A DNA stretch of 10,138 nucleotides from Planctomycetota bacterium (GTDB taxonomy: Bacteria; Planctomycetota; Phycisphaerae; Sedimentisphaerales; Anaerobacaceae), in assembly GCA_023135255.1 (NCBI GenBank), contig JAGLTN010000141.1, positions 1 to 10,138 of the forward strand. Reading direction: 5' to 3'. The notes beneath the pieces are model-generated. The model searched no databases, was not told the origin of the DNA, and saw only the letters and a program-made list of their open reading frames with translations. A program made the position numbers and the translations under genes. Below are positions 1 to 7,051 of this stretch, piece by piece. The number at the start of each line of letters is the position of its first letter. Positions within the stretch are counted from its first letter, which is position 1.

Positions 1-1
1 G

Positions 2-1132
2 ACTTATACTCTTTATGCTGCATTTTTTTCAGCTGAACTAGTGATGCTGGCGTTTTATTTTAATGAAAGAAAAATTAAATATCTCTACTGGCTTGTTGTT
101 TTTAACGGGTTAAGTGTTTCGGTTCACATGCTTGGTACGATCGCATTGGTGTGTTACGGTTTTTTCTTTCTTGTATTGATTGCGAGAAAACAGCTTAGGG
201 TTCAGCAGTTGGTGTTGATGATAGTGTTGTGGATAGTTGCAACCGGGCCTTACGAGTATTTGATAGTAAAAAATATCGTTGTGACCGGTGATGTTAAAGC
301 TGTTTTGATGTCTGCGGCTTTTGGGGACAGCTGGGCAAACGATGTTTTGAATACGACGGTTACGCCGACGATTATAAAACAGAACATAATGTTTTTGGGT
401 TTGAATTTCCCTACGCCTAATATTCTGTTTTTCTTTGCGGGTATTTTCTTTATTAATAAAACGGCTTATTGCAAGAGCTTCAGGAATATTTTGTTTGGTT
501 TGATGTTATTGTTTTTGATCTTCGCATCTCGGTACACGATCGTTGACCGGTATGCATTTTTCATTCCTTTTTATATGATGGTTTCTGTTTTTATAGCAGT
601 GGGTGTGAGAATGGTTGTTGATAAGTTTAAAGGCAGGCTTTTATTGGTGTTGATTTTTTTAAGCTGTTTTATACCGGTGCCGGTATATGCGGCTTTGCCC
701 GGGATTGCTAAGGCTGTCGATTTGAAGATCGGTACTAAACGAGTTTTGCCTTACCGTGATGATTATAAATTTTTTCTTCAGCCTTGGAAAACAGGCTATA
801 GAGGCGCGGAAAAATTTGCCATCGAGGCTCTTGAGATGGCTCAGAAAGATGCAATTATTTTTGCAGATGGGACGACGGCTTATCCATTGTTATTAGCTCA
901 GGGAGTTTTAAATAAAAGAAAAGACGTAACGATCGTTTCCAGCCATGGCAGCATTGATAATCTAAAAAAGTTTGATGAAAGCAGTATTAAAAAGAAGATT
1001 TTAGCAAAGTCAGCGTACGTGGTTTCACCTATTGATGGATATTGCCCCGGTTTTCTGCTTGAAAACTATGATTTTATCGAGGCTGGAGTTCTTTTTCGAG
1101 TCGTAGAAAGAGTTGAAGAGGCAGAATTTTGA
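2..1132 (+). CDS. Multi-pass membrane glycosyltransferase, GT-C type (5' end outside window)
   Basis: The reading frame is open to the left edge of the window. The GTG at 41 and ATG at 44 fall inside a hydrophobic run that continues upstream, so this is very likely the C-terminal 376 codons of a longer protein rather than a gene starting at 41. The visible part has about six to eight hydrophobic membrane segments in its first 230 residues, including a GLSVSVHML segment near codon 40 (counting from position 2). A soluble C-terminal domain of about 150 residues follows, with an LPYRDDYKFFL stretch and an AIIFADGTTAYPLLL stretch. A membrane half with a G-L-x-x-x-V-H-x-L motif followed by a soluble tail resembles DUF2723/TMEM260-like protein O-mannosyltransferases and related GT-C enzymes, which transfer sugar from a lipid-linked donor outside the cytoplasm. 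The catalytic N-terminal region is not in the window, so the family is an inference from partial resemblance. It could also be another GT39/GT83-like protein. It ends with TGA and is followed by a 255-base gap. Confidence 0.6.
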   Translation, partial: TYTLYAAFFSAELVMLAFYFNERKIKYLYWLVVFNGLSVSVHMLGTIALVCYGFFFLVLIARKQLRVQQLVLMIVLWIVATGPYEYLIVKNIVVTGDVKAVLMSAAFGDSWANDVLNTTVTPTIIKQNIMFLGLNFPTPNILFFFAGIFFINKTAYCKSFRNILFGLMLLFLIFASRYTIVDRYAFFIPFYMMVSVFIAVGVRMVVDKFKGRLLLVLIFLSCFIPVPVYAALPGIAKAVDLKIGTKRVLPYRDDYKFFLQPWKTGYRGAEKFAIEALEMAQKDAIIFADGTTAYPLLLAQGVLNKRKDVTIVSSHGSIDNLKKFDESSIKKKILAKSAYVVSPIDGYCPGFLLENYDFIEAGVLFRVVERVEEAEF

Positions 1133-1387
1133 GGAAATTTTGGCAGGTAATTTTCAATATTAGCAAGTAAGTTGAAGTGAGATTTAGTCGATGTAGGCCA
1201 AATAGAGCACTGTTTTGAAGATGATTATCGGCCCATTTATGAGAAGAACATTTTTACTTTATGTGATTTTGTTTTTGCGCCTGACGGGGACGGAGTCTGG
1301 GTATAGTATGTTTTGGTTGCATATTATGGGAATTTGAATTTAGTAAGATTTTGTGAAATTCGATAAATTGTTCAAGGGGATATATAA
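1133..1387 (+). other. Intergenic gap with possible coding remnant
   Basis: No intact gene is supported here. In the frame of the upstream glycosyltransferase, past stops at 1130, 1148 and 1178, a 41-codon stretch is open from 1181 to a TAG at 1304-1306. It reads as ordinary soluble protein with many acidic and aromatic residues, including HCFEDDYRPIYEKN and FAPDGDGVWV. It has no plausible start codon, so it looks more like the tail of a decayed gene than a functional one. The last part of the gap carries the ribosome binding site of the next gene. No convincing terminator hairpin was found after the glycosyltransferase. Confidence 0.3.
1374..1380 (+). promoter_or_regulatory. Ribosome binding site of the UDP-glucose dehydrogenase
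   Basis: AAGGGGA lies 7 bases before the ATG at 1388. This is a good Shine-Dalgarno match at good spacing and fixes the start of the dehydrogenase, whose dinucleotide-binding motif begins six residues in. Confidence 0.75.
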
Positions 1388-2686
1388 ATGAAAGTAGCTG
1401 TAGTAGGTGTCGGATATGTTGGGTTGGTAGCAGCGGCATGCTTAGCTGAAGGCGGCAATCACATTGTATGTGTTGATAATGATGAAAAGAAAATCGCTGA
1501 TCTTGCCAATGGTATTATTCCGATTTATGAGCCAGGTTTAACCGAGATCGTTAAGCATAATGTTGCAGCTGGAAGGTTAACATTTACTACGGACCTTAAA
1601 GAAGGTGTTGATGATTCTTTGCTGATCTTTATTGGGGTTGGTACTCCAGGTTCGGATGATGGTTCTGCTGATATATCCGCAGTTTTGAAAGTTGCTGAAA
1701 GCGTTGCAGAGTTGATGGATGATTATAAGATCATTGTTACGAAGAGTACTGTTCCGGTTGGGACTCATAAAAAAGTTAGTGATTTGATGGAGGCTAAAAC
1801 AGAGAAGCCTTTTGATTATGTAAGCAATCCTGAATTTCTTAAAGAAGGTTCGGCGGTTGAAGATTTTATGAAGCCTGACAGGGTTATTATTGGTACGACT
1901 AACCCGGCTGTAAGAGAAATAATGAAACAGCTATATGCGCCGTTTATGCGTAAATCGAGCAGAATATTGTTTATGAATCCTGCCAGTGCAGAGCTTAGCA
2001 AGTATGCGGCCAACTCTATGCTTGCAACGAGGATTTCATTTATGAATGAGATCAGTCTTTTATGTGAGAAGGTTGGCGCTGATGTTGAAAGCGTCAGGGC
2101 TGGAGTTGGCAGTGACAGCAGGATTGGTAATGCGTTTTTGTTTCCTGGTGTTGGTTTTGGTGGCAGTTGTTTCCCAAAAGATGTGCGAGCGTTAATACAT
2201 ATTGGTAAAGAAGTTGGTTGTGAGATGAGTGTTGTCAGTGCTGCCCAGGATGCTAATATTCGCCAGCATGATCATTTTGCCAATAAAGTATTGAACTATT
2301 TTGGTGATAAAGCCAAAGGAGCAACATTAGCGGTTTGGGGACTTGCGTTCAAAGCAAAAACAGATGATACAAGGGAATCTCCTGCGTTATATTGTATAGA
2401 GAAGTTTCTTAATGCCGGTATGAAAGTCAGAGCGTATGATCCGGAGGCTATGGAAGAGGCTAAGAAGAAACTGGGCGATAGAGTCGCAATGAGCAAACAG
2501 AGCTATGAGATTCTTGAAGGTGCTGATGCGTTGGTGATCCTTACAGACTGGCAGGAATTCAGGAATCCGGATTTTGATCAGATAGTATCTAAATTGAAAA
2601 ATGCTGTAATTTTTGATGGTCGAAATCTTTACGATCCAAATTACATAAAGAAACAAGGTGTTGAATATCATTCTATCGGCAGATAG
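1388..2686 (+). CDS. ugd: UDP-glucose 6-dehydrogenase
   Basis: Oxidises UDP-glucose to UDP-glucuronate with two NAD+ in the cytoplasm, supplying an acidic sugar donor for surface polysaccharide. The 432 residues match the usual length of the bacterial UgdH/TuaD/RkpK group. Visible marks in order are the N-terminal Rossmann motif GVGYVG at residues 7-12, an acidic VDND at the end of the second strand, the STVPVGT segment near 120, the NPEFLKEG segment near 160, and the central SKYAANSMLATRISFMNE helix. The active-site segment GFGGSCFPKD has the catalytic cysteine at residue 261. The C-terminal substrate domain carries WGLAFKAKTDDTRESP. All key residues appear intact. The ATG is supported by AAGGGGA 7 bases upstream. 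A second, clearly different nucleotide-sugar dehydrogenase follows after 51 bases on the same strand, so the two are probably cotranscribed. UDP-galactose or another UDP-hexose as substrate cannot be excluded from sequence alone, but the motif set is typical of the UDP-glucose enzyme. Confidence 0.95.
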   Translation: MKVAVVGVGYVGLVAAACLAEGGNHIVCVDNDEKKIADLANGIIPIYEPGLTEIVKHNVAAGRLTFTTDLKEGVDDSLLIFIGVGTPGSDDGSADISAVLKVAESVAELMDDYKIIVTKSTVPVGTHKKVSDLMEAKTEKPFDYVSNPEFLKEGSAVEDFMKPDRVIIGTTNPAVREIMKQLYAPFMRKSSRILFMNPASAELSKYAANSMLATRISFMNEISLLCEKVGADVESVRAGVGSDSRIGNAFLFPGVGFGGSCFPKDVRALIHIGKEVGCEMSVVSAAQDANIRQHDHFANKVLNYFGDKAKGATLAVWGLAFKAKTDDTRESPALYCIEKFLNAGMKVRAYDPEAMEEAKKKLGDRVAMSKQSYEILEGADALVILTDWQEFRNPDFDQIVSKLKNAVIFDGRNLYDPNYIKKQGVEYHSIGR

Positions 2687-2725
2687 TCGATTTTAAAGGA
2701 TAGGATGATTGTCTAAAAAACTTTT

Positions 2726-2729
2726 GGAG
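2726..2729 (+). promoter_or_regulatory. Ribosome binding site of the second dehydrogenase
   Basis: GGAG sits 8 bases before the ATG at 2738, inside the 51-base gap between the two dehydrogenases. No hairpin with a T-run was seen in this gap, which fits cotranscription. Confidence 0.65.
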
Positions 2730-2737
2730 ATATTTGT

Positions 2738-4054
2738 ATGGCAGGAAAAGCTGTTAAAAAAAATCAAAAAACAGTTCCGCATGTAGGAATTGTTGGTCTC
2801 GGTTATGTTGGATTGCCTCTTGCAAGGGAGTTTTGCTTTGGTGGAGCTAAAGTAACCGGTTTTGATGTGAATACAGTAAATGTTGGTCGGATCAATAAAG
2901 GCAGAAGTCCGCTTAAAACTTTACCTAATGAGCAGGTAAAAAAGATGATAGCTACTAAAAAGTTCAAGGCTACATGCAATATGGCGGGGCTTTCCAAACC
3001 TGATGCGATATTGATCTGTGTACCTACGCCTTTGACCGAAAACCGTGAGCCGGATATGACTTATGTTGAGCAAACTTGCAGGACTATCGCAAAATATTTG
3101 CGAAAAGGTCAGCTTGTTATACTGGAAAGTACGACGTATCCGGGTACGACAAGAGAGCTGATGCTTCCTATATTAGAGACTTCTGGTTTGAAGGCAGGTA
3201 AGGATTTTTATCTTGCATATTCGCCGGAACGGGAGGACCCGGGTAATAAGCATTTCCGCACAGGTACTATAGCCAAAGTGGTAGGCGGATACGATAAGGC
3301 TTCGTTGAAGGTTGCCCTTGAGATTTATAAATATGCGATTGAAATTTTAGTTCCTGTTGATTCATGCGAAGTTGCTGAAGCTGCCAAGATACTTGAGAAC
3401 ACATATCGTTGTGTTAATATTGCGATGGTAAATGAGCTTAAGCAGCTTTTTGATAAAATGGGTATTGATGTGTGGGAGGTTATTCGGGCGGCGAGCAGTA
3501 AGCCTTTTGGATTCCAGGCATTTTATCCAGGCCCCGGTCTCGGCGGACATTGCATTCCGATTGATCCGTTTTACCTGACATGGAAAGCTCGACAGTACGG
3601 GATGCCGACAAAATTTATTGAGCTGGCAGGTGAAATAAATACAGATATGCCAAGCTATGTTATTCATCGTGTAATGGAAGCTTTGAATGACAATAAGAAA
3701 AGCTTGAAAGGCTCAAGAGTGCTTGTGCTTGGTTTGGCTTATAAGAAAGATATTGATGATGTTCGTGAATCACCTTCGCTTGAATTGATCAAGTTGCTGA
3801 AAGAAAGGGGTGCTAAGGTCGATTATAATGATCCATACATCCCGCAGACTCATAAACAGCGTAAGTATAATCTTCGTATGAAAAGCAAAAAGCTTTCAGC
3901 TACTATGCTAAAAAGCTACGACGTTGTGCTTATAGCAACAGATCATAGTGATTATGACTACAAATGGATTGTAGCCAATTCGCAACTGGTAGTAGATACC
4001 CGTAATGCGACAGCTAATGTCAAACGCGGTAGGAAAAAGATATTTAAAGCTTGA
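2738..4054 (+). CDS. Nucleotide-sugar dehydrogenase, WbpA/WecC type (UDP-HexNAc 6-dehydrogenase)
   Basis: A second member of the UDP-glucose/GDP-mannose dehydrogenase superfamily, but of the branch that oxidises the C6 hydroxyl of UDP-GlcNAc (WbpA) or UDP-ManNAc (WecC) to the HexNAc uronic acid. The 438 residues are normal length. After a lysine-rich N-terminus the Rossmann motif GLGYVG lies at residues 20-25. The ESTTYPGTTRE segment near 130 is the form seen in WbpA-like enzymes, where UDP-glucose dehydrogenases have STVPVGT. The YSPERE segment near 165 also fits this branch. The active site reads GPGLGGHCIPIDPFYLTWKA with the catalytic cysteine at residue 272. GLAYKKDIDDVRESP marks the C-terminal domain. 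The last residues are basic. It lies 51 bases after the UDP-glucose dehydrogenase and is followed by a possible terminator. Sequence supports the branch. The choice between UDP-GlcNAc and UDP-ManNAc is not settled, though the absence of a neighbouring WecB-like epimerase and the WbpA-like motifs lean towards UDP-GlcNAc. Confidence 0.9.
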   Translation: MAGKAVKKNQKTVPHVGIVGLGYVGLPLAREFCFGGAKVTGFDVNTVNVGRINKGRSPLKTLPNEQVKKMIATKKFKATCNMAGLSKPDAILICVPTPLTENREPDMTYVEQTCRTIAKYLRKGQLVILESTTYPGTTRELMLPILETSGLKAGKDFYLAYSPEREDPGNKHFRTGTIAKVVGGYDKASLKVALEIYKYAIEILVPVDSCEVAEAAKILENTYRCVNIAMVNELKQLFDKMGIDVWEVIRAASSKPFGFQAFYPGPGLGGHCIPIDPFYLTWKARQYGMPTKFIELAGEINTDMPSYVIHRVMEALNDNKKSLKGSRVLVLGLAYKKDIDDVRESPSLELIKLLKERGAKVDYNDPYIPQTHKQRKYNLRMKSKKLSATMLKSYDVVLIATDHSDYDYKWIVANSQLVVDTRNATANVKRGRKKIFKA

Positions 4055-4075
4055 AAATGATAGGTCTGTACACGT

Positions 4076-4126
4076 CCTTAGTATTATAAAATAAGAATAC
4101 TTAGATTTACTGAGGTGGTTTTTTTT
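4076..4126 (+). terminator. Possible Rho-independent terminator after the dehydrogenase pair
   Basis: CCTTAGTA at 4076-4083 can pair with TACTGAGG at 4108-4115, giving 8 pairs including one G-T wobble. Three bases later comes a run of eight T at 4119-4126. The loop of 24 bases is large and the stem is only moderately GC-rich, so this is a weak to moderate call. It would end the dehydrogenase transcript 22 bases after the stop codon and imply a separate promoter for the genes from 4223 on. Confidence 0.35.
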
Positions 4127-4222
4127 GGTGCTGACAGTGATGAAGTCTAAGTGTCGTATAAGTATTGAACTTAAGTAAGTTAGATTTTGCGTAAATTTTG
4201 AAAACACTCGGCATTTTGTATT

Positions 4223-5692
4223 ATGCGAAAAGTATTTTTAACAACTTTAATAGTAATTCTTGTTACGGGCATTGCCTACGGCGGATATGATGTAAACGAT
4301 GTTTTCATCAAAGGCGATTCAACTCTGATGGGAATGAAGATAGAAAGCTCATACTTTGATAATGGGGCTTTCTTAATTGAAACAACTGGAGCAAGGTTTG
4401 AATATGCCAACGGGCAATTAAAACTATATCAAGGTCTTGATTCGAAGAATCGCAGATTATTGTCAACTGTTATTTTTGACAATGAACCGAACTTTATTAA
4501 AGTTCAATCCAATTATGATCATATTATATTCTGGTCAAAAGATTTAAACATCGGTATCTATGGCGATTCTACACTTATTATTTCACCTAAGGTTAAGCAG
4601 GATTTAAAATGTATAGGCAATTTCAAGCCTGACTATGAAGGCATATACAAGGGCGAGCTTTTATTAATTGATGACTTGGGCGGAATGGAAATATATCCCC
4701 AGCGTTATGAAGCTGGCTATGAGATAAAAAGAATCGAACTTGGAAAGTCAGACTGGATTGCTGACTACCAATTAAACGCAGGCGAAAGAGTTATGGTAGC
4801 TGCTTTTCCGGGCAGACCGTTCGATTGGGAGGGCTCATTTAAATGCAATATACTGTTTACATACGGCAGTAGAGGTTTGGGGCATGGTAATGTGTATGGC
4901 CAGATGCCACCTGATAACAGAGTCCAAAAGTGGGCAGATGAAGGTTTTAACATTCTTGTAATTTTCCACGAAGGTATCTATGGAGATATTCCCAGCAAGC
5001 CATATCCTATTCCATGCGGGCCATATGAAGTTGTGAACAAGCCGGAGTTCGAAAGGGTGATAAGAGCAACACATGCCAGTGGCATGCGGTTTTCCCCTTA
5101 TGTTTCGTTGTTTTATTCATATTATAAATTTAGAGATGTTGAATTGTTCTATACTCAAGTTGAAGCCTTACGCAACGAGTTCGGGATTGATGGTGTTTAT
5201 ATAGACGGCTTGTTGGCTGAGGATGTTGAAAATAAGATCGACGACAAAATCGCAAGCTGGGAAATGATACGGCGTTTAAGGCGGTTATTTGGGCCAAACG
5301 GTTCGATTATTTGTCATGGTACTAATCGTGGCAGTAAGGTTGCAGCAGTTCCTAATATTGACAGTTACTGTACTGCAACGCTTAATGGAGAGGGTGTTGC
5401 ATTCAGTGGTCCCAATGACCCATATGTGCAGTATCTTGTGCGAAAATATGGAATATCAAATACTGTAGCACTTTGGTTACCTCGCCTGAGCATAGGACCG
5501 AAAAACTTCACTTATAATGATATTATAAATACTCTACTTGCAATGAACGGAAGACAATTCAGTTGGGGTGGTGTTGATGTTCTGGAGCCTCCAAAAGATA
5601 ACAAGTATGTATGGCATAATGGCACATTCGATGGATTTAAGAAATATATGAGAAGATTATCTATATTAAAAAATAAATACAACCGAAATTAA
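4223..5692 (+). CDS. Secreted TIM-barrel glycoside-hydrolase-like protein
   Basis: The 489-residue protein starts with a clear signal peptide: basic MRK, a hydrophobic core to about residue 17, then an AYG/G cleavage-like site near residue 20. Residues from about 21 to 200 look like a beta-rich domain. From about 205 to the end there is alternation typical of a (beta/alpha)8 barrel, as in alpha-galactosidase, alpha-amylase and polygalactosaminidase superfamilies. Candidate catalytic residues are Asp328 in GVYIDG at the end of a predicted barrel strand and Glu390 in NGEG. The FHEGIYGD segment near 248 may line the site. I cannot place it in a numbered GH family, so the substrate is unknown. 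It lies 18 bases before a Wzx flippase gene, so it probably acts on the polysaccharide exported by this locus, for example trimming, releasing or length control. That role is inference from context. No good Shine-Dalgarno sequence is seen before the ATG, but the signal peptide begins exactly there, which supports this start. A catalytically inactive sugar-binding role remains possible. Confidence 0.75.
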   Translation: MRKVFLTTLIVILVTGIAYGGYDVNDVFIKGDSTLMGMKIESSYFDNGAFLIETTGARFEYANGQLKLYQGLDSKNRRLLSTVIFDNEPNFIKVQSNYDHIIFWSKDLNIGIYGDSTLIISPKVKQDLKCIGNFKPDYEGIYKGELLLIDDLGGMEIYPQRYEAGYEIKRIELGKSDWIADYQLNAGERVMVAAFPGRPFDWEGSFKCNILFTYGSRGLGHGNVYGQMPPDNRVQKWADEGFNILVIFHEGIYGDIPSKPYPIPCGPYEVVNKPEFERVIRATHASGMRFSPYVSLFYSYYKFRDVELFYTQVEALRNEFGIDGVYIDGLLAEDVENKIDDKIASWEMIRRLRRLFGPNGSIICHGTNRGSKVAAVPNIDSYCTATLNGEGVAFSGPNDPYVQYLVRKYGISNTVALWLPRLSIGPKNFTYNDIINTLLAMNGRQFSWGGVDVLEPPKDNKYVWHNGTFDGFKKYMRRLSILKNKYNRN

Positions 5693-5710
5693 GGTCATAA
5701 TAGTTTATAA

Positions 5711-7051
5711 ATGGTACTAAATATAATTAAATATTTTCGAAGCAGCGTGTTTGCTAAAAATGTTGCCGTGGTTATGTCTGGGACAGCAGTGGCTCAGATT
5801 GTAAGTTTTGGAATGACGCCAGTGATCAGTCGTTTTTTTACTCCATCTGATTTTGGTGTTTTTGGTTCTTTTAATGCTGTGCTTATAGTTATTTGTGCTG
5901 CGGTAACTTTGCAATATTCACAAGCTATTATGTTACCTAAAGACGATAAAGACGCCATTAATGTTTTTGCTATTTCAATCGCATCTGTCATTTTAGTAAC
6001 ATTAATTGTATCGTTGGTGGTTTTCATCACGTCTACAATGCTGACCTCACTAGTAAAAATCGATAGCAGTTATTTTTTGTTGTGGCTTTTACCCTTGGGG
6101 ATATTTTTGAATGGCCTCAATCAATCTTTTCAAGCGTGGTGTATTCGCAGAAAAGCATTTTCACGCACTTCTGTTTCGCAAGTAATCCGAGCCATATCGA
6201 TGAATATTTCTCAAATTAGTTTAGGCATCTTTCGAATTGGAGGCATCGGCTTAATTAGTGGGAGTGTTTTTGGAGATGGAATGGCCACAATAAGTGTGGC
6301 TCGTTTTTTTTTCAAAAATGATTATTCTCAGATGCGTCATGCAATCAAATGGCAGAAGATGAAAGAGATGGTTGTTGAGTATCGTGATTTTCCGATGTTT
6401 TCATCACCGCAAAATGTCTTCAATGCCCTTTCACAAGGTTTGCCGGTATTATTGCTAGGATATTTTTATGGTGTAGCTGTAGCAGGGTCATACGCTTTTG
6501 GATCTCGTATTTTACAAGCTCCTATGGCTTTTGTACTTGTTGCTTTACGTCAAGTTTTATTTCAGAAAGCAAGTGAAGCTTATAATAGCGGCCAAAAGTT
6601 GTACCCGCTTTATCTTAAGACAACGGGTGGTCTTTTCGCTATAGCTATAATTCCATCTGTTGTTCTCTTCATTTGGGCACCTTCAATTTTTTCCTTAATA
6701 TTTGGTAGTAAATGGTATATGGCGGGTGATTATGCGAGATGGTTAGTATTATGGTTGGCTTTTCTATTTTGCAATTTACCTTCAACACTATTTGCGGCTA
6801 TTCTAAGACAACAACGAAATTTATTTTTTTACGAAATAGTAGTATTAATAACAAGAACATCAGCCCTGGTAATAGGAGGATTATTTTTTTCTGCCAAAGA
6901 AAGTATAATTATGTTTTCCATAGCCGGGTGTTTACTGAACCTCGTTTATATTTTTTGGATAGGCAATCTTGTCCGGAAAAAAAGTGGAGAATCAATTTCA
7001 AATATAGAAGAAAAATCCTTTTCAAAGATTGGAGCAGAAAGTGAATTCTAG
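5711..7051 (+). CDS. wzx: Wzx-type lipid-linked oligosaccharide flippase
   Basis: A 446-residue, very hydrophobic protein with about twelve membrane segments, the normal size and topology of the polysaccharide flippases of the MOP superfamily (PST/Wzx branch). The N-terminus shows the family pattern: an amphipathic start, then a VMSGTAVAQIVSFGMTPVIS helix followed by RFFTPSDFGVFGSF, which matches the R-x-(F/Y)-x-P-x-(D/E)-(F/Y)-G motif seen at the end of the first helix in these proteins. A further typical block lies at QGLPVLLLGYFYG near 240. The protein would flip undecaprenyl-linked repeat units across the inner membrane. It follows the secreted hydrolase by 18 bases, and its 3' end touches or overlaps the CapA-like gene, so these genes are almost certainly cotranscribed. 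A Wzy-like gene downstream supports a Wzx/Wzy pathway. The Shine-Dalgarno sequence is poor, which may mean translational coupling to the upstream gene. The C-terminal 25 residues are charged and probably cytoplasmic. Confidence 0.88.
   Translation: MVLNIIKYFRSSVFAKNVAVVMSGTAVAQIVSFGMTPVISRFFTPSDFGVFGSFNAVLIVICAAVTLQYSQAIMLPKDDKDAINVFAISIASVILVTLIVSLVVFITSTMLTSLVKIDSSYFLLWLLPLGIFLNGLNQSFQAWCIRRKAFSRTSVSQVIRAISMNISQISLGIFRIGGIGLISGSVFGDGMATISVARFFFKNDYSQMRHAIKWQKMKEMVVEYRDFPMFSSPQNVFNALSQGLPVLLLGYFYGVAVAGSYAFGSRILQAPMAFVLVALRQVLFQKASEAYNSGQKLYPLYLKTTGGLFAIAIIPSVVLFIWAPSIFSLIFGSKWYMAGDYARWLVLWLAFLFCNLPSTLFAAILRQQRNLFFYEIVVLITRTSALVIGGLFFSAKESIIMFSIAGCLLNLVYIFWIGNLVRKKSGESISNIEEKSFSKIGAESEF
7031..7034 (+). 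promoter_or_regulatory. Ribosome binding site that decides the CapA-like start
   Basis: GGAG lies inside the end of the flippase gene, 6 bases before a GTG at 7041 but 18 bases before the ATG at 7053. The spacing favours the GTG, giving an 11-base overlap with the flippase. The ATG, one base after the flippase stop, would instead rely on coupling to translation of the flippase. Confidence 0.45.

Noticed and set aside
1281..1307. Promoter-like pair CTGACG and TATAGT ahead of the UDP-glucose dehydrogenase
   Set aside because: The spacing is only 15 bases and the -35 match is partial. It also lies inside the protein-like stretch, so it is not strong enough to list as a feature.
1221..1337. 38-residue open frame beginning MIIGPFMRRTFLLYV that looks like a signal peptide or small membrane protein
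   Set aside because: It has no Shine-Dalgarno sequence at usable spacing, overlaps a better protein-like stretch in another frame, and AT-rich DNA often gives short hydrophobic frames by chance.
4082..4150. Short open stretch ending in EVVFFGADSDEV before the export operon
   Set aside because: Only about 22 codons with no start, and it overlaps the candidate terminator. Chance is the simplest explanation.
3908..4207. Minus-strand 99-codon open frame, the longest such frame that extends into a gap
   Set aside because: It largely overlaps the end of the strongly supported dehydrogenase on the other strand, and its translation shows no domain or normal protein pattern.
7029..7031. TTG as the start of the CapA-like gene
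   Set aside because: TTG is the least likely of three in-frame starts. GTG at 7041 has a well-placed GGAG, and ATG at 7053 lies right after the flippase stop.
6739..7044. Plus-strand 101-codon frame inside the flippase gene
   Set aside because: It is an out-of-frame shadow of the flippase with unnatural composition and no ribosome binding site.
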